Shown here: positions 35,034 to 44,431 of the stretch, in pieces
Layout of the letters: every line of letters starts with the position of its first letter
Position numbering within the stretch: the stretch's first letter is position 1
Source of the DNA: Phytohabitans flavus
Lineage (GTDB): Bacteria > Actinomycetota > Actinomycetes > Mycobacteriales > Micromonosporaceae
Assembly (NCBI RefSeq): GCF_011764545.1
Contig: NZ_AP022870.1
Coordinates: 7,446,001 to 7,510,000 of the forward strand
DNA length: 64,000 nucleotides
Reading direction: 5' to 3'
Program-made: the position numbers and the translations under genes
Notes under the pieces: model-generated
What the model was told of the DNA's origin: nothing
What the model saw: the letters and a program-made list of their open reading frames with translations, nothing else
Databases searched by the model: none

Positions 35034-36275
35034 ATGACGAATAGGCGCACAGTCCTTCAGCTCGCCGGGCTCGCCGGCGCCGGCGCTGTACTCGGCGCCT
35101 GCGACTCCCGCACCACCGCCAAGCCCGGGCCCGCTCCCGGCGACCTGCTCATCGTGGAGACGAAGGCAGGGCTCTCGGTCGTGGACTCGGGTACCGGGCA
35201 GGCCGCCGTCCCCCCGGCACCCTCGATCGTTACCGGCGACCGCACCCGGCTGGTACGTACCGAGTGGACCGACAAGGGCACCAAGCTCGCCACGTACCGG
35301 CTGCCGAGCGGCGAGGTGGTCGCCGGCGGCCTGGTCCGCGACAAGCTGGAGGCGCGCGTGGTCTCCGCCGAGGGGCGCCTTGTCGCGCTCGCCTCGCCGG
35401 CCGGCCCGCGCAGCCGTACCACCATCGCGGTCGCCGACGGCAGTGGCGAGCGTTCGCGCGTGGACCTGCCGGGCAACCTCGACCCGGAGGCGTTCGACGT
35501 CACCGGGCAGTACCTGTTCGTCCTCGACTACCTGCCGCCCACCGCGCCGGACCGGTACCGGGTGCGGGCCCTCAACCTCCGCTCCGGCGCGCTGGAGCCG
35601 CTGCTGAACCGGGAGAAGGCGGTACTGCCACCGGGCGCCGAGGAGGAGATGCGCGGCCAGGGCCGGCAGGCGGTGTACGACGCGGGGCGGCAGCAGCTCT
35701 TCACCCTGTACACCCACCAGCCCGACCACGTGCACAGCCGCGACCTGCTGGCCGGCGCCCGGGACGACGCCCCGCACGTGCACGCGTTCGTCCACACGCT
35801 GAACCTCGGCGCGCGGTGGGCGTACTGCATCGACCTGCCCGAACCGTTCGGCGTACGAGCGGCGGAGCGGCACGCGATCGCGCTGAGCGGCGACGGGCAG
35901 CGGCTCTGCGTGGTGGACGCGGTCACCAGTACCGTCGCCGTGATCGACCCCACCGGCCTCAACGTGGTGAGCACCATGCCGCTGGCCGCGCCGACCGGCG
36001 AGGGGCCGGCGACCGCCGCGTTCACGGCCGACGGGCGGCGGCTCGTCGTGGGCGGCGGCGACAAGGTGGTGGTGATGCCGATGGGCACCTCGGACAAGGC
36101 CACCCGCTGGTCGACCGGGTCGCAGGTACGCGGGCTGGCGCTGCTCGACGGCACCGAGCGGGTGTACGTCGGCCAGGACGGCGCGGTCACCGCCCACGAC
36201 CTGACCACGGGCAAGCAGCTCTCCCGCACCGAGGTGCCCGGCCTTGTATCGGTGCGCCAGGCAATCGCCCGCTGA
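35034..36275 (+). CDS. Tat/lipoprotein with beta-propeller-like repeats
   Basis: 413 residues. The N-terminus NRRTVLQLAGLAGAGAVLGAC combines a twin-arginine-like start with a lipobox (LGAC, Cys ~23). The mature part has repeated short strands with Gly-Asp turns (ALSGDGQRLCVVDAVTSTVA, VSTMPLAAPTGEGPATAAFT, ADGRRLVVGGGDKVVVM) of a YVTN/WD-like propeller. Probably a surface binding protein; ligand unknown. It ends 1 base from the convergent PLP-enzyme gene. Confidence 0.8.
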   Translation: MTNRRTVLQLAGLAGAGAVLGACDSRTTAKPGPAPGDLLIVETKAGLSVVDSGTGQAAVPPAPSIVTGDRTRLVRTEWTDKGTKLATYRLPSGEVVAGGLVRDKLEARVVSAEGRLVALASPAGPRSRTTIAVADGSGERSRVDLPGNLDPEAFDVTGQYLFVLDYLPPTAPDRYRVRALNLRSGALEPLLNREKAVLPPGAEEEMRGQGRQAVYDAGRQQLFTLYTHQPDHVHSRDLLAGARDDAPHVHAFVHTLNLGARWAYCIDLPEPFGVRAAERHAIALSGDGQRLCVVDAVTSTVAVIDPTGLNVVSTMPLAAPTGEGPATAAFTADGRRLVVGGGDKVVVMPMGTSDKATRWSTGSQVRGLALLDGTERVYVGQDGAVTAHDLTTGKQLSRTEVPGLVSVRQAIAR

Positions 36276-36276
36276 C

Positions 36277-37562
36277 CTACGCCAGCGTCCGGGCCGTCTT
36301 CAGCGCGGCTTCCACATCGGCCTCGTTGTTGGCGATCGTGGTGCCGAAGCGCAGCAGCGAGGGCCGGTACGGCGTGGAGGTAGCCACGACCTTGAGACCG
36401 CGCAGCCGGGCCACCGCCTCCTCGACGTTGACGTCGGGCACCTGGCAGCAGACCAGGCCGGCGGAGAGGTCGGGACTCTTCGGTGTCGTGAGCTTGAGCT
36501 TGCCGATACCGGAGAGTCCGTCCTTGAGCGCGGTGGCCAGCTCGTGCGTACGCGCAGCGACCCGCTCGCGCCCGATGGCCTTGTGAAACTCGAACGCCTC
36601 GGCGAGCGCCCACCTGTGCTCAAAGCTGTGGTAGCCGCCCGGGGTGGCCGCCGGGCCGGGCGGCGCGGTGCCGCCGTCGAACCCGAGCCACGCGCCGATG
36701 CTGCGCCCGTCGAACGGGGGATCAACGGGGCGAAGCTGGCCCACCCGCTGGCCGAACCCCAGACAAGCCCGGTGCCGCGTGGGCCGAGCAGCCATTTGTG
36801 GCACCCGGACACCAGAAAGTCGCAGCCGAGGTCGCCCGGGCTGGCGTCCTCCGCGCCGAAGCCGTGCACCCCGTCGACGCAGAGCAGCACGCCGCGCCCC
36901 CGCAGCGCGTCGGCGATCGCCCGGATCGGCAGCTTGACCCCGGTGCTGGAGTGCACCCAGGTCAGCGCCACCACCTTGGTGCGCCCGGTCACCGCCCGGG
37001 TCAGGCTGCCCACGATCTCGTCCGTGCTGGCGGTGGCGGGGTCAGCGTAGAGCCGGACCCGGCGCACGGTCACGCCGTCGCGCTCGGCCCGCAACCGCAG
37101 CGACTCGTGCGTGGCGTAGAAGTCGTGCTCGGTGGTCAGCACCTCATCGCCAGGTGCCAGCCGCAGGCCGCTGTAGAGCAGGCCCAGCCCCATCGTCGTC
37201 GAGTCGGTGAACGCGATGTCGTCCAGCCGCGCGTCCAGGTAGTCGGCGGCGGCGACGGCCACCCGCTCGTCCAGCCGGACCTCGTTTTCGTGCAGGTAGC
37301 TGATCGCGTCCGCGTCCAGGCCGGTCCGGTGCCGTTCGATCGACTCGCGTACCGGCGCCGGGTGCGACGCGAACACGTACGTGGAAAGGTGCGCGATCTC
37401 CCGACTGATCGCGAACTGGGCCCGTACGCTGGCCCAATCCGTGGGAATCAGGGGCGGCGCGCCCGCGGGAGCGGGCGCCGCCGCCGGTTCGTCCTCGCAC
37501 GCGGTGGCTGCACCGACCAGCCCGGCCGCCGCCGCCACTCCCAGCAGGCTTCGCCGTCTCAT
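36277..37562 (-). pseudogene. class V aminotransferase-fold PLP enzyme, frameshifted
   Basis: The start MRRRSLLGVAAAAGLVGAAT is a Tat/lipobox-like export signal, unusual for a PLP enzyme. The first frame carries the PLP-binding pattern of the isopenicillin-N-epimerase/cysteine-desulfurase group (LCVDGVHGFG, FLVSGCHKWLLGPRGTGLVW with the Schiff-base Lys). At about 36715-36720 it should pass to the next frame (PPFDGRSIGAWLGFDGG, YHSFEHRWALAEAFEFHKAI, ending at 36277). One C missing from a run of six would explain it. Probably an intact gene in reality. Confidence 0.85.
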
Positions 37563-37623
37563 CCTGACAGCCTGCGCCGTCCAGGTCACGATCCGGACGC
37601 GGTCCCCAGTGGACAGAGGCGCC

Positions 37624-38409
37624 CTAGGCGTGGCCGTCCGGCTCGACAGGGGCCAGCTTCGGGCGTTTGGCGGTGATCAGGTCGCCGGAAGAGCGGCCGG
37701 TGAGGCGGCGCTTCACCCACGGCGCCAGATAGCGGCCGGCCCAGCGCAGGTCCGCCGCGCGGGCGGCCAACCACGGGCTCGGCTCCGGGCGTGGCGGCAC
37801 AAGCAACCACTCCTCGTCGCAGCCCACACCGAGCGCGTTCAGCACGTGCGCGGCGACCCGCCGGTGCCCGAGCGGGGACAGGTGCAGGCGATCGATACTC
37901 CACAAGAGAGGGTTGCGAAACTCCTCGTCCGCGTTGAGGTCGATCAGCTTGGCCCCGCGCCGCTCGGCGGTGTCGACCACCGCCTGGTTGAGTAGATCCA
38001 CGCGCGGCGCGACGATCCGCTGCCCGGGGAGCTTGGCGATACCCGCGCCGGCGAACCGGAAAAGGATCACGTCCGCGCCGCTCTCCCGCAGGTCGGAGAC
38101 CACTTCGTCGAAGCGCTCGATCAGCGCCACCGGATCGAAGTTGCGGCGCAGCACGTCGTTGCCGCCCGCCGCGAAACTGATCAGCTCGGGGCGCATCGCC
38201 AGCGCCACCGGCACCTGCTCGGACACCACGCCGGGGAAGAGCCGCCCCCGGATCGCCAGGTTCGCGTACCGGAAGTCCGGCCCGACCTCGACCGCCAACC
38301 GGGTCGCAACGAGATCCGCCCACCCGCGGTAGACACCACCCACGGGGTACGGATCGTCCATCCCCTCGGTGAAGCTGTCCCCGACCGCCACGAAGCTGCG
38401 CCAACTCAC
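37624..38409 (-). CDS. SGNH/GDSL hydrolase
   Basis: 261 residues. Block I GDSFTEG near the N-terminus holds the nucleophile Ser, AAGGND is block III and DRLHLSPLGH is block V with the catalytic Asp/His. No signal peptide is seen, so it is cytoplasmic. Homologues are esterases of undefined substrate. The C-terminal ~60 residues are basic and family-specific. Confidence 0.9.
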   Translation of the reverse strand: MSWRSFVAVGDSFTEGMDDPYPVGGVYRGWADLVATRLAVEVGPDFRYANLAIRGRLFPGVVSEQVPVALAMRPELISFAAGGNDVLRRNFDPVALIERFDEVVSDLRESGADVILFRFAGAGIAKLPGQRIVAPRVDLLNQAVVDTAERRGAKLIDLNADEEFRNPLLWSIDRLHLSPLGHRRVAAHVLNALGVGCDEEWLLVPPRPEPSPWLAARAADLRWAGRYLAPWVKRRLTGRSSGDLITAKRPKLAPVEPDGHA

Positions 38410-38484
38410 GATCGCCAGTCTCGCACCACGCGTACCGCGCTAAACCCGATGCCCCACGAAGGTGACGGCGCCTACGCTGCCCAC

Positions 38485-40191
38485 ATGTTGCTGCGGATGT
38501 CCACGCTCTTTCTGCGTACCCTGCGCGAGGACCCCGCCGACGCCGACGTGCCGAGCCACCGGCTGTTGCTGCGGGCCGGCATGATCCGGCGGGCCGCACC
38601 GGGCGGATTCACCTGGCTGCCGCTGGGCAAGCTGGTGCTCGACCGGGTCACCCAGGTGGTCCGCGAGGAGATGGCGGCGATCGGCGGCCAGGAGGTGTCG
38701 TTTCCGGCCCTCCTGCCGCGCGAGCCGTACGAGACGAGCGGCCGCTGGACCGAGTACGGCCCGGACATCTTCCGGCTCAAGGACCGCCGCGGGGCCGAGT
38801 ATCTGCTCGCACCCACGCACGAGGAGATGTTCGCGCTGCTGGTGCGGGACACGCTCAGCTCGTACAAGGACTACCCGGTGATCCTTTACCAGGTGCAGAG
38901 CAAGTTCCGGGACGAGGCGCGGCCACGGGCCGGGTTGCTGCGCGGGCGCGAGTTCCTCATGAAGGACGCCTACTCCTTCGACCTCGACGACGCCGGTCTC
39001 GCCGCCGCGTACGGCAGGCACCGCGCCGCGTACCAAAGGATCTTCGATCGGTTGGGGCTGGACTACACGATCGTGTCCGCGATGTCCGGAGCGATGGGTG
39101 GGTCGGCGTCCGAGGAGTTCCTGGCCGCCTCGCCGGTAGGCGAGGACACGTTCGTGGGGTGCACGCACTGCGACTACGCCGCTAACACCGAGGCCGTGAC
39201 CACGCCAGCCCCGCCCGCGAGCGATCCCGCCGCCCGCCCGGCGCTTGAGGTGCACGACACCCCGGACACCCCGACGATCGAGACGCTCGTGGCGCTCGCC
39301 AACGCCCGGCGGCTGGGCGGGCGCGCCGACTGGACCGCCGCGGACACCCTCAAGAACGTCGTGGTCACCGTCTCGCCGCCCGGCGCCGAACCGTACCTCC
39401 TGGTCATCGGCGTCCCCGGCGACCGCGAGGTGGACCTCAAGCGGGCCGAGGCGGCGCTGCATCCGGCGGGCGTGGCGCTGTTCGACGGGTGGCCGGACCA
39501 GCCGGATCTGGTCCGCGGCTACATCGGCCCGCAGAAGCTCGACCTGCGCTACCTGGTCGATCCCCGCGTCGTCCCCGGCACCTCGTGGCTGACCGGCGCG
39601 AACGAGCCCGGCCGCCACGCTGTCAACGTCGTCTGCGGCCGCGACTTCGCCCCCGACGGCACGATCGAGGCAGCGGAGGTGCGCGCTGGCGACCCCTGCC
39701 CGGCGTGCGGTCTGGGTGCGCTCACGATGCGCCGAGGCGTCGAGATCGGGCACATCTTCCAGCTCGGCCGCCGGTACACCGAGGTCTTCCAGGTGGACGC
39801 GCTGGGCCCGGACGGCAAGCCGGTGCGGCCGACGATGGGCTCGTATGGCATCGGCCTCTCGCGCGCGGTGGCGGTGATCGCGGAACAGCACCACGACGAG
39901 CGCGGGCTCGTGTGGCCGCGCGAGGTGGCGCCGTTCGACGTACACGTGATCGCCGCCGGAAAGGACCTCGGACCCGCGGCGGTCGAGCGCGGCGGTCGCC
40001 TCGCCGCCCGCGGGCGGCGGGTGCTGGTCGACGACCGGACACAGGTGTCCGCGGGGGTGAAATTCACCGACGCCGAGCTGATCGGCATCCCCGAGGCCGT
40101 CGTGGTCGGCCGCCGCTTCATCGAGGGGTACGTGGAGTGGCGTGACCGCGCCACGGGCGAGCGCTCTGAGGTGCCCGTCGACCGCGTGTAG
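38485..40191 (+). CDS. proS: prolyl-tRNA synthetase, bacterial type
   Basis: 568 residues from ATG 38485. Class II motifs are present: motif 1 in the N-terminal helix region (GGFTWLPLGKLVLDRVTQVV), motif 2 with FRDEARPRAGLLRGREFLMK, motif 3 GSYGIGLSRAVAVIAE, plus the editing insertion domain between motifs 2 and 3 and a C-terminal anticodon-binding domain (FDVHVIAAGK). The motif 2 loop PRAGLLRGRE is normally PRFGLMRGRE in the main bacterial enzyme, so this may be a divergent second copy. Confidence 0.93.
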   Translation: MLLRMSTLFLRTLREDPADADVPSHRLLLRAGMIRRAAPGGFTWLPLGKLVLDRVTQVVREEMAAIGGQEVSFPALLPREPYETSGRWTEYGPDIFRLKDRRGAEYLLAPTHEEMFALLVRDTLSSYKDYPVILYQVQSKFRDEARPRAGLLRGREFLMKDAYSFDLDDAGLAAAYGRHRAAYQRIFDRLGLDYTIVSAMSGAMGGSASEEFLAASPVGEDTFVGCTHCDYAANTEAVTTPAPPASDPAARPALEVHDTPDTPTIETLVALANARRLGGRADWTAADTLKNVVVTVSPPGAEPYLLVIGVPGDREVDLKRAEAALHPAGVALFDGWPDQPDLVRGYIGPQKLDLRYLVDPRVVPGTSWLTGANEPGRHAVNVVCGRDFAPDGTIEAAEVRAGDPCPACGLGALTMRRGVEIGHIFQLGRRYTEVFQVDALGPDGKPVRPTMGSYGIGLSRAVAVIAEQHHDERGLVWPREVAPFDVHVIAAGKDLGPAAVERGGRLAARGRRVLVDDRTQVSAGVKFTDAELIGIPEAVVVGRRFIEGYVEWRDRATGERSEVPVDRV

Positions 40192-40219
40192 CGCACTCCC
40201 ATCGGGGTACCGGCACCGC

Positions 40220-40645
40220 ATGGGTCCCCGAACTGTGGGCGACGTGATGACCAGGCAGGTTGTCTACTTACCCGCAGAGACCACTGTGGATGAGGCCGCG
40301 CAGGCGATGCGCTCGGCCGACATCGGCGACATCGTGGTGACGGACGGATCGGCACTGTCCGGAATCCTTACCGACCATGACATCGTGGTCCGGAGCGTCG
40401 CCGAAGGGCGGGACCCCAGCCAAACTACGGTCGGCTCGATAACCAGCACCGGCCTGTGGATGATTCAGCAGGACGCCAGCCCGCAGGAGGCGGTCCGGCT
40501 GATGCGCGAGCGGGCGGTACGGCGGCTGCTCGTGTGCGACGCCGACCGCCAGCTCGTAGGCGTCATCGCGCTGGGCGACCTCGCGATGCACCTGGACCCG
40601 TCGTCCGTGCTGAGCGACATCACCGAGGCCGCACCCAACGGTTGA
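40220..40645 (+). CDS. CBS-domain pair protein
   Basis: 141 residues made of two CBS domains (VGDVMTRQVVYLPAETTVDE, GDIVVTDGSALSGILTDHDI; VGSITSTGLWMIQQDASPQE, RRLLVCDADRQLVGVIALGD). Such stand-alone pairs bind adenine nucleotides and act as energy sensors. It lies 28 bases after proS and may be co-transcribed; its stop is next to the end of convergent ybaK. Confidence 0.9.
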   Translation: MGPRTVGDVMTRQVVYLPAETTVDEAAQAMRSADIGDIVVTDGSALSGILTDHDIVVRSVAEGRDPSQTTVGSITSTGLWMIQQDASPQEAVRLMRERAVRRLLVCDADRQLVGVIALGDLAMHLDPSSVLSDITEAAPNG

Positions 40646-40648
40646 TCT

Positions 40649-41221
40649 TCAGGTTTCACGTGCAACGGTATCGACGGGTTTGGCTAGATCCTCGACCACC
40701 TGGGCGTTCGGGAGTGAACCGAGCGCCGGCCCGGGCAGCGCGATCTTGCTGGCCCGTATGCCGGAGCCGACGATCACGTGCTGCGCGGCGATCACGCGGG
40801 AGTCGACAAGGATAGGCCAGTCCTCAGGGAGGCCGACCGGGGTGATCCCGCCGTACTCCATGCCGGTCAGCTCCACCGCCTCCGCCATCGGCGCGAAGCT
40901 CGCCTTGCGTACATCGAGCATCTTGCGGACCACGCCGTTGACGTCGGCCCGGGTGGTGGCCAGGATGACGCAGGCCGCGTACCGGGTCACGCCCTCGCGC
41001 TTTCCAGCGACCACCACGCAGTTGGCCGAGATGTCCAGACCCACCTCGTACGCCTCACAGAACGCCGCCGTATCCGCGAGCGTCGCGTCGATCGGCGCGA
41101 CAAGCACCTCGTCCACGTCGACGGGCGCGTCCGCCGGCCAGGCCTCGATCGCGGCTGCGGTGGGCACGGCGAGCAGGTCCGGCCTGCTGCGGGCCGGTTC
41201 GGTCTTCAAGGTCCCAATCAC
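40649..41221 (-). CDS. YbaK/EbsC-type aminoacyl-tRNA deacylase
   Basis: 190 residues from GTG 41221, overlapping the upstream SDR stop (GTGA). The YbaK fold is visible: ISANCVVVAGKREGVTRYAA, the KMLDVRKASFAPMAEAVELT segment, and GMEYGGITPVGLPEDWPILV. These proteins hydrolyse mischarged tRNAs (Cys- or Ala-tRNAPro), and proximity to proS fits that role. A parS-like sequence overlaps its last codons. Confidence 0.85.
   Translation of the reverse strand: MIGTLKTEPARSRPDLLAVPTAAAIEAWPADAPVDVDEVLVAPIDATLADTAAFCEAYEVGLDISANCVVVAGKREGVTRYAACVILATTRADVNGVVRKMLDVRKASFAPMAEAVELTGMEYGGITPVGLPEDWPILVDSRVIAAQHVIVGSGIRASKIALPGPALGSLPNAQVVEDLAKPVDTVARET
40653..40666. promoter_or_regulatory. parS: parS-like site at the end of ybaK
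   Basis: GTTTCACGTGCAAC differs from the ParB site GTTTCACGTGAAAC by one base. It overlaps the final codons of ybaK (minus strand). It lies ~22 kb from the two sites in parA, within the usual origin-proximal spread. Confidence 0.6.
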
Positions 41222-42000
41222 GCCTGCGAGTCTCGCACCGGCGTATAGCGCTCGGCGAGGTAGGCCCGCCAGGTCCGGGTACCGGTGGGCTGGTCGGTGG
41301 TCGTGAGCGCTCCTTCTCGCATCGCCCGAGGCGTCTTGCCCGGCAGGCGCAGCGAGAACACCGGCCGGCGCTTGCCGGTCGCGCGCAGCCAGGCGCGGAC
41401 GATTTCCTCCGAGGTCTCCACCTCCGGCCCGCCGAAGTTCTCCACCTGGCGGCTCGGCCCCGCGGCCAGGAGTACCGCGATCCGGTCGGCGACGTCGCGC
41501 GGGTCCACCAGCTGGACAGCGATCCCCGGGTCGGCGACGAGCACGCCCAGCCGGCTCGCGAGCGGCAGGAAGCGTTCGTCCACAAGCTGTGGAAACTGCG
41601 TGGCCCGCAGGATCGACCACGGGATCGGGCGGGCTTGGAGGACCTTCTCCGCCGCAAGCTTGTGGCGGTAGTAGCCGAACGGAATCCGGTCGATGCCGAC
41701 GATCGAGATGTACACGAGGTGCCGCACGCCGGCCCGCTCGGCGGCGCTGGCCAGGCGGCGGGTACCGGCGACGTCAACCTCGCCGGCCTTGCGGTACTGC
41801 CTCGTCGCCGAGGCGAGGTGGACCACCGCGTCCATGCCGGCGACCGCTTCCGCCAGTCCTTTTCCTGTCGCGACGTCGGCCCTGACCCAGCCGGCCCTGG
41901 GGCGGCGGCTGGTGCGGCGCACCTCGTGGCCGTCCTCTTCAAGGCGGGGGACCACAGCTCTGCCGAGCACGCCGCTCGCGCCTGTCACGAGAACCTTCAT
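41218..42000 (-). CDS. NAD(P)-binding epimerase/NmrA-like protein
   Basis: 260 residues with the Rossmann start KVLVTGASGVLGRAVVPRL, the second motif MDAVVHLASATRQY and an atypical YxxxK-like YYRHKLAAEKVL. It resembles the extended/atypical SDRs used as redox sensors or ubiquinone-biosynthesis-like reductases. The function is not resolved. It is the first gene of a pair with ybaK. Confidence 0.82.
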   Translation of the reverse strand: MKVLVTGASGVLGRAVVPRLEEDGHEVRRTSRRPRAGWVRADVATGKGLAEAVAGMDAVVHLASATRQYRKAGEVDVAGTRRLASAAERAGVRHLVYISIVGIDRIPFGYYRHKLAAEKVLQARPIPWSILRATQFPQLVDERFLPLASRLGVLVADPGIAVQLVDPRDVADRIAVLLAAGPSRQVENFGGPEVETSEEIVRAWLRATGKRRPVFSLRLPGKTPRAMREGALTTTDQPTGTRTWRAYLAERYTPVRDSQA

Positions 42001-42044
42001 GAATGTTTGGACGGGCGGTGCCGGCGGAACGTGACGGGGATACC

Positions 42045-42073
42045 TTGACGAGATTGGCTAATGCTGTTAGCTT
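42045..42073 (+). promoter_or_regulatory. promoter with embedded operator before the alpha/beta hydrolase
   Basis: TTGACG (42045-42050), a 17-base spacer and TAGCTT (42068-42073) form a promoter. GCTAA-TGCTG-TTAGC (42057-42071) is an inverted repeat lying across the spacer and -10. The ATG at 42081 sits about where transcription would start, so the mRNA is probably leaderless and regulated by a repressor encoded elsewhere. Confidence 0.6.
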
Positions 42074-42080
42074 TTTAGCT

Positions 42081-42881
42081 ATGACAACTAGTTACCTGGA
42101 TTGCGGCGAGGGTCGGATCGCGTACGAGGTGCAGGGCGAAGGGCCGCTCGCCGTGTGCGTGCCCGGCATGGGCGACCTGCGCTCCACCTTCCGCTTCACG
42201 ATCCCCGCGCTGCTCGGAGCGGGATACCGGGTAGCGGCGATGGACCTGCGCGGGCACGGGGAGAGCGACGACGGCTTCAGCGCATACGACGACCCGGCGC
42301 TCGCCTCCGACATCCGAGCGCTGGTCACCCACCTTGGCGGGCCGGCGCTGCTGGTCGGCAATTCGATGGGCGCCGCTGGCTCGATCATCGCGGCCGCCGA
42401 GGAGCCCGGGCTCGTCGCCGGCCTGGCGCTGATGGGCCCCTGGGTGCGCGACGCCAAGCCCAACCCGCTCATGCGGCTGGTGATGCGCCTGGCGCTGGTC
42501 AAGCCGTGGGGGCCGGCCGCCTGGCGAGCGTTCTACAAGACCCTCTACCCGGGCAGCCGCCCCGCCGACCTCGCCGCCCATCTGGACCGCATCGGCACCA
42601 GCCTGCGCCGTGGCGACCACTGGCGCTCCTTCGTGCGGACCACGGGCACCAGCCACGCCCCGGTCGAGGCCCGCCTCGGCGACGTGCGCGCGCCCGCGCT
42701 GATCGTCATGGGCGAAAAGGACCCCGACTTTCCCGACCCGGCGGCCGAGGCCCGGTTCGCTGCCGAGCGCCTGCGCGGCGAGCTCCTGGTGGTGCCAAAC
42801 TCGGGCCACTATCCACAGGCCGACTCGCCAGACGTGGTCAACCCGGCGGTCGTCGCGTTCGCGGCCAAGGTCTTCGCCTGA
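42081..42881 (+). CDS. alpha/beta hydrolase
   Basis: 266 residues. The fold motifs are present: oxyanion region PGMGDL, MDLRGHGES, nucleophile elbow GNSMGAAG, Asp in GEKDPDFPDP and His in NSGHYPQ. No signal peptide. The substrate cannot be told. Confidence 0.9.
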   Translation: MTTSYLDCGEGRIAYEVQGEGPLAVCVPGMGDLRSTFRFTIPALLGAGYRVAAMDLRGHGESDDGFSAYDDPALASDIRALVTHLGGPALLVGNSMGAAGSIIAAAEEPGLVAGLALMGPWVRDAKPNPLMRLVMRLALVKPWGPAAWRAFYKTLYPGSRPADLAAHLDRIGTSLRRGDHWRSFVRTTGTSHAPVEARLGDVRAPALIVMGEKDPDFPDPAAEARFAAERLRGELLVVPNSGHYPQADSPDVVNPAVVAFAAKVFA

Positions 42882-42929
42882 GGCCCAGCCCCGATGGGGC
42901 TCAGCCGTCTACTCAGGCTCCGCTGCGGC

Positions 42930-43580
42930 TCAGGCTTTTTCGTAGGTCAGGCAGTAGTCGCCGCTGAGGCCGGGGAGCAGCTCGTCCCAGCACAGAAACG
43001 TCTCCTGCCGCAGGTCGAGATGGCGGCAGAGCACGCGCCCCATGTCCCAGGCGAGCGGCGTGATGAACCCGTCGTCCTCGAGGTTGGCCACGTTGACCAC
43101 GGCGTGCCCCTGGGGCCGGAGCAGCCCCGCGACCTGCCGGAAGACGTCGCCGATCTCGGCCAGGTAGGTCACGTAGTCGCCGTCGAGCGTCTCGTACGCC
43201 TCCAGCGGGTTTTCCGGGTGGCCAGTGGCGGTCATGTACGGCGGCGAGGTCATGCACAGGTCGACCGGGCCGTCGACGAGCGACGACAGGTTACGCGCGT
43301 CGCCCTGCACGACCCGGACGTCACCGCCCTTCAGCCGCCCCCGGATCAGCTCGACACGCTCGTCGAGCAGCTCGACGCCGATCGCCCGCCGCCCCATCCG
43401 CTCGGCCACCACCAGCGTGGTGCCAAAGCCAGCGAACGGGTCGAGCACAAGGTCACCCGGCGACGTGAACTCCTCCAGTGCCGCCTCGACCAGCGCCTCC
43501 GGATAGTGCACGTCTTCCTCGGCGCCATCCAGGCGCTCCGCGATCAGGTCAGCCAACTTCAGGTACAGCCACGACTTCAC
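42930..43580 (-). CDS. DNA methyltransferase (N4-cytosine/N6-adenine type), orphan
   Basis: 216 residues from GTG 43580. SAM-binding motif LDPFAGFGTTLV comes before the catalytic TSPPYMTATG; TSPPY is typical of N4-cytosine methylases but also occurs in N6-adenine enzymes. No restriction endonuclease is nearby, so it would be an orphan methylase with a regulatory or RNA-modification role. It is small for a stand-alone methylase and has no obvious recognition domain. Confidence 0.82.
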   Translation of the reverse strand: MKSWLYLKLADLIAERLDGAEEDVHYPEALVEAALEEFTSPGDLVLDPFAGFGTTLVVAERMGRRAIGVELLDERVELIRGRLKGGDVRVVQGDARNLSSLVDGPVDLCMTSPPYMTATGHPENPLEAYETLDGDYVTYLAEIGDVFRQVAGLLRPQGHAVVNVANLEDDGFITPLAWDMGRVLCRHLDLRQETFLCWDELLPGLSGDYCLTYEKA

Positions 43581-43630
43581 TGCGCCAGTATCCGGCCACG
43601 GACCCACTCGCACCGACCCACGTCAGCTGG

Positions 43631-44194
43631 TCACGTGGCGAGCGTGTAGTGGCTCACCACCACCTTGCCGTCCAGGGTGCGCGAGTCGACAAGCCGCAGG
43701 TTCTTGCGGTGGTCCGGCTCCGCGAAGAGCCTTCGGCCACCGCCGAGCACGACCGGGTGCACCGCGATGTGGTACTCGTCGATGAGCCCCAGCTCGGTCA
43801 GTGCCGCGGCCAGGCCGGCGCCGCCGGTGAGCAGCATGTCGCCGGCGCTGTCAGCCTTGAGCGCGGACACCTCCTCGGCCAGGTTTGCGCTGATCACGCG
43901 GCTGGTCCACATGTCTCCCTGATACGTGCGGGAGAAAACGATCTTCGGGGTGGCACGCCAGAACGGGGCGAACCTGGCAGTGTGCGGATCGTCCGAGAGG
44001 GACTCCGCCTCCGGCCAAAAGCCCACCATCATTTCCCACACCGGCCGCCCGAACAGCAGCGTCCCGACGCCCTCGTCCAAGCTTTCCGAGTACGCGGACA
44101 GCTCCGGCCCCAACACCGGCCAGTCGAACTCCCCGTTGGGCCCGTCGACGAAGCCGTCCACCGACGTGTGCACCCAGTAGATGATCTTGCTCAT
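43631..44194 (-). CDS. dihydrofolate reductase-like protein (RibD C-terminal fold)
   Basis: 187 residues with a good AGGAGG site. The start YWVHTSVDGFVDGPNGEFDW and TLLFGRPVWEMM are the usual DHFR/RibD-like pattern; LTGGAGLAAALTELGLIDEY and VVLGGGRRLF close the fold. Most such stand-alone proteins in actinomycetes have no known substrate. Confidence 0.88.
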   Translation of the reverse strand: MSKIIYWVHTSVDGFVDGPNGEFDWPVLGPELSAYSESLDEGVGTLLFGRPVWEMMVGFWPEAESLSDDPHTARFAPFWRATPKIVFSRTYQGDMWTSRVISANLAEEVSALKADSAGDMLLTGGAGLAAALTELGLIDEYHIAVHPVVLGGGRRLFAEPDHRKNLRLVDSRTLDGKVVVSHYTLAT

Positions 44195-44431
44195 GGCCGC
44201 CTCCTAGGCATCCGTTCCTCGTGTGCTGTCACAGCGAGGTCGGAGCCGGCGGACGCGTATCGACATCCCCGTGGGGAAATTTTCAGGCGGCCGCGCTCTT
44301 CGCCGCGGACCCGTCCAACGCGCCGCGTAGCCGACACGATCCGAGATCAGCGGGGGCGAATGTGACAGGCCACCGCTCCGGCAGCCCGTGCCCTATGCTC
44401 CCGCCGGATGAATTGGCTGGGAGGGTGGACG

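Noticed and set aside
34979..35050. Longer start for the VanZ-like gene
   Set aside because: It would overlap the divergent lipoprotein start codon and adds residues without family character.
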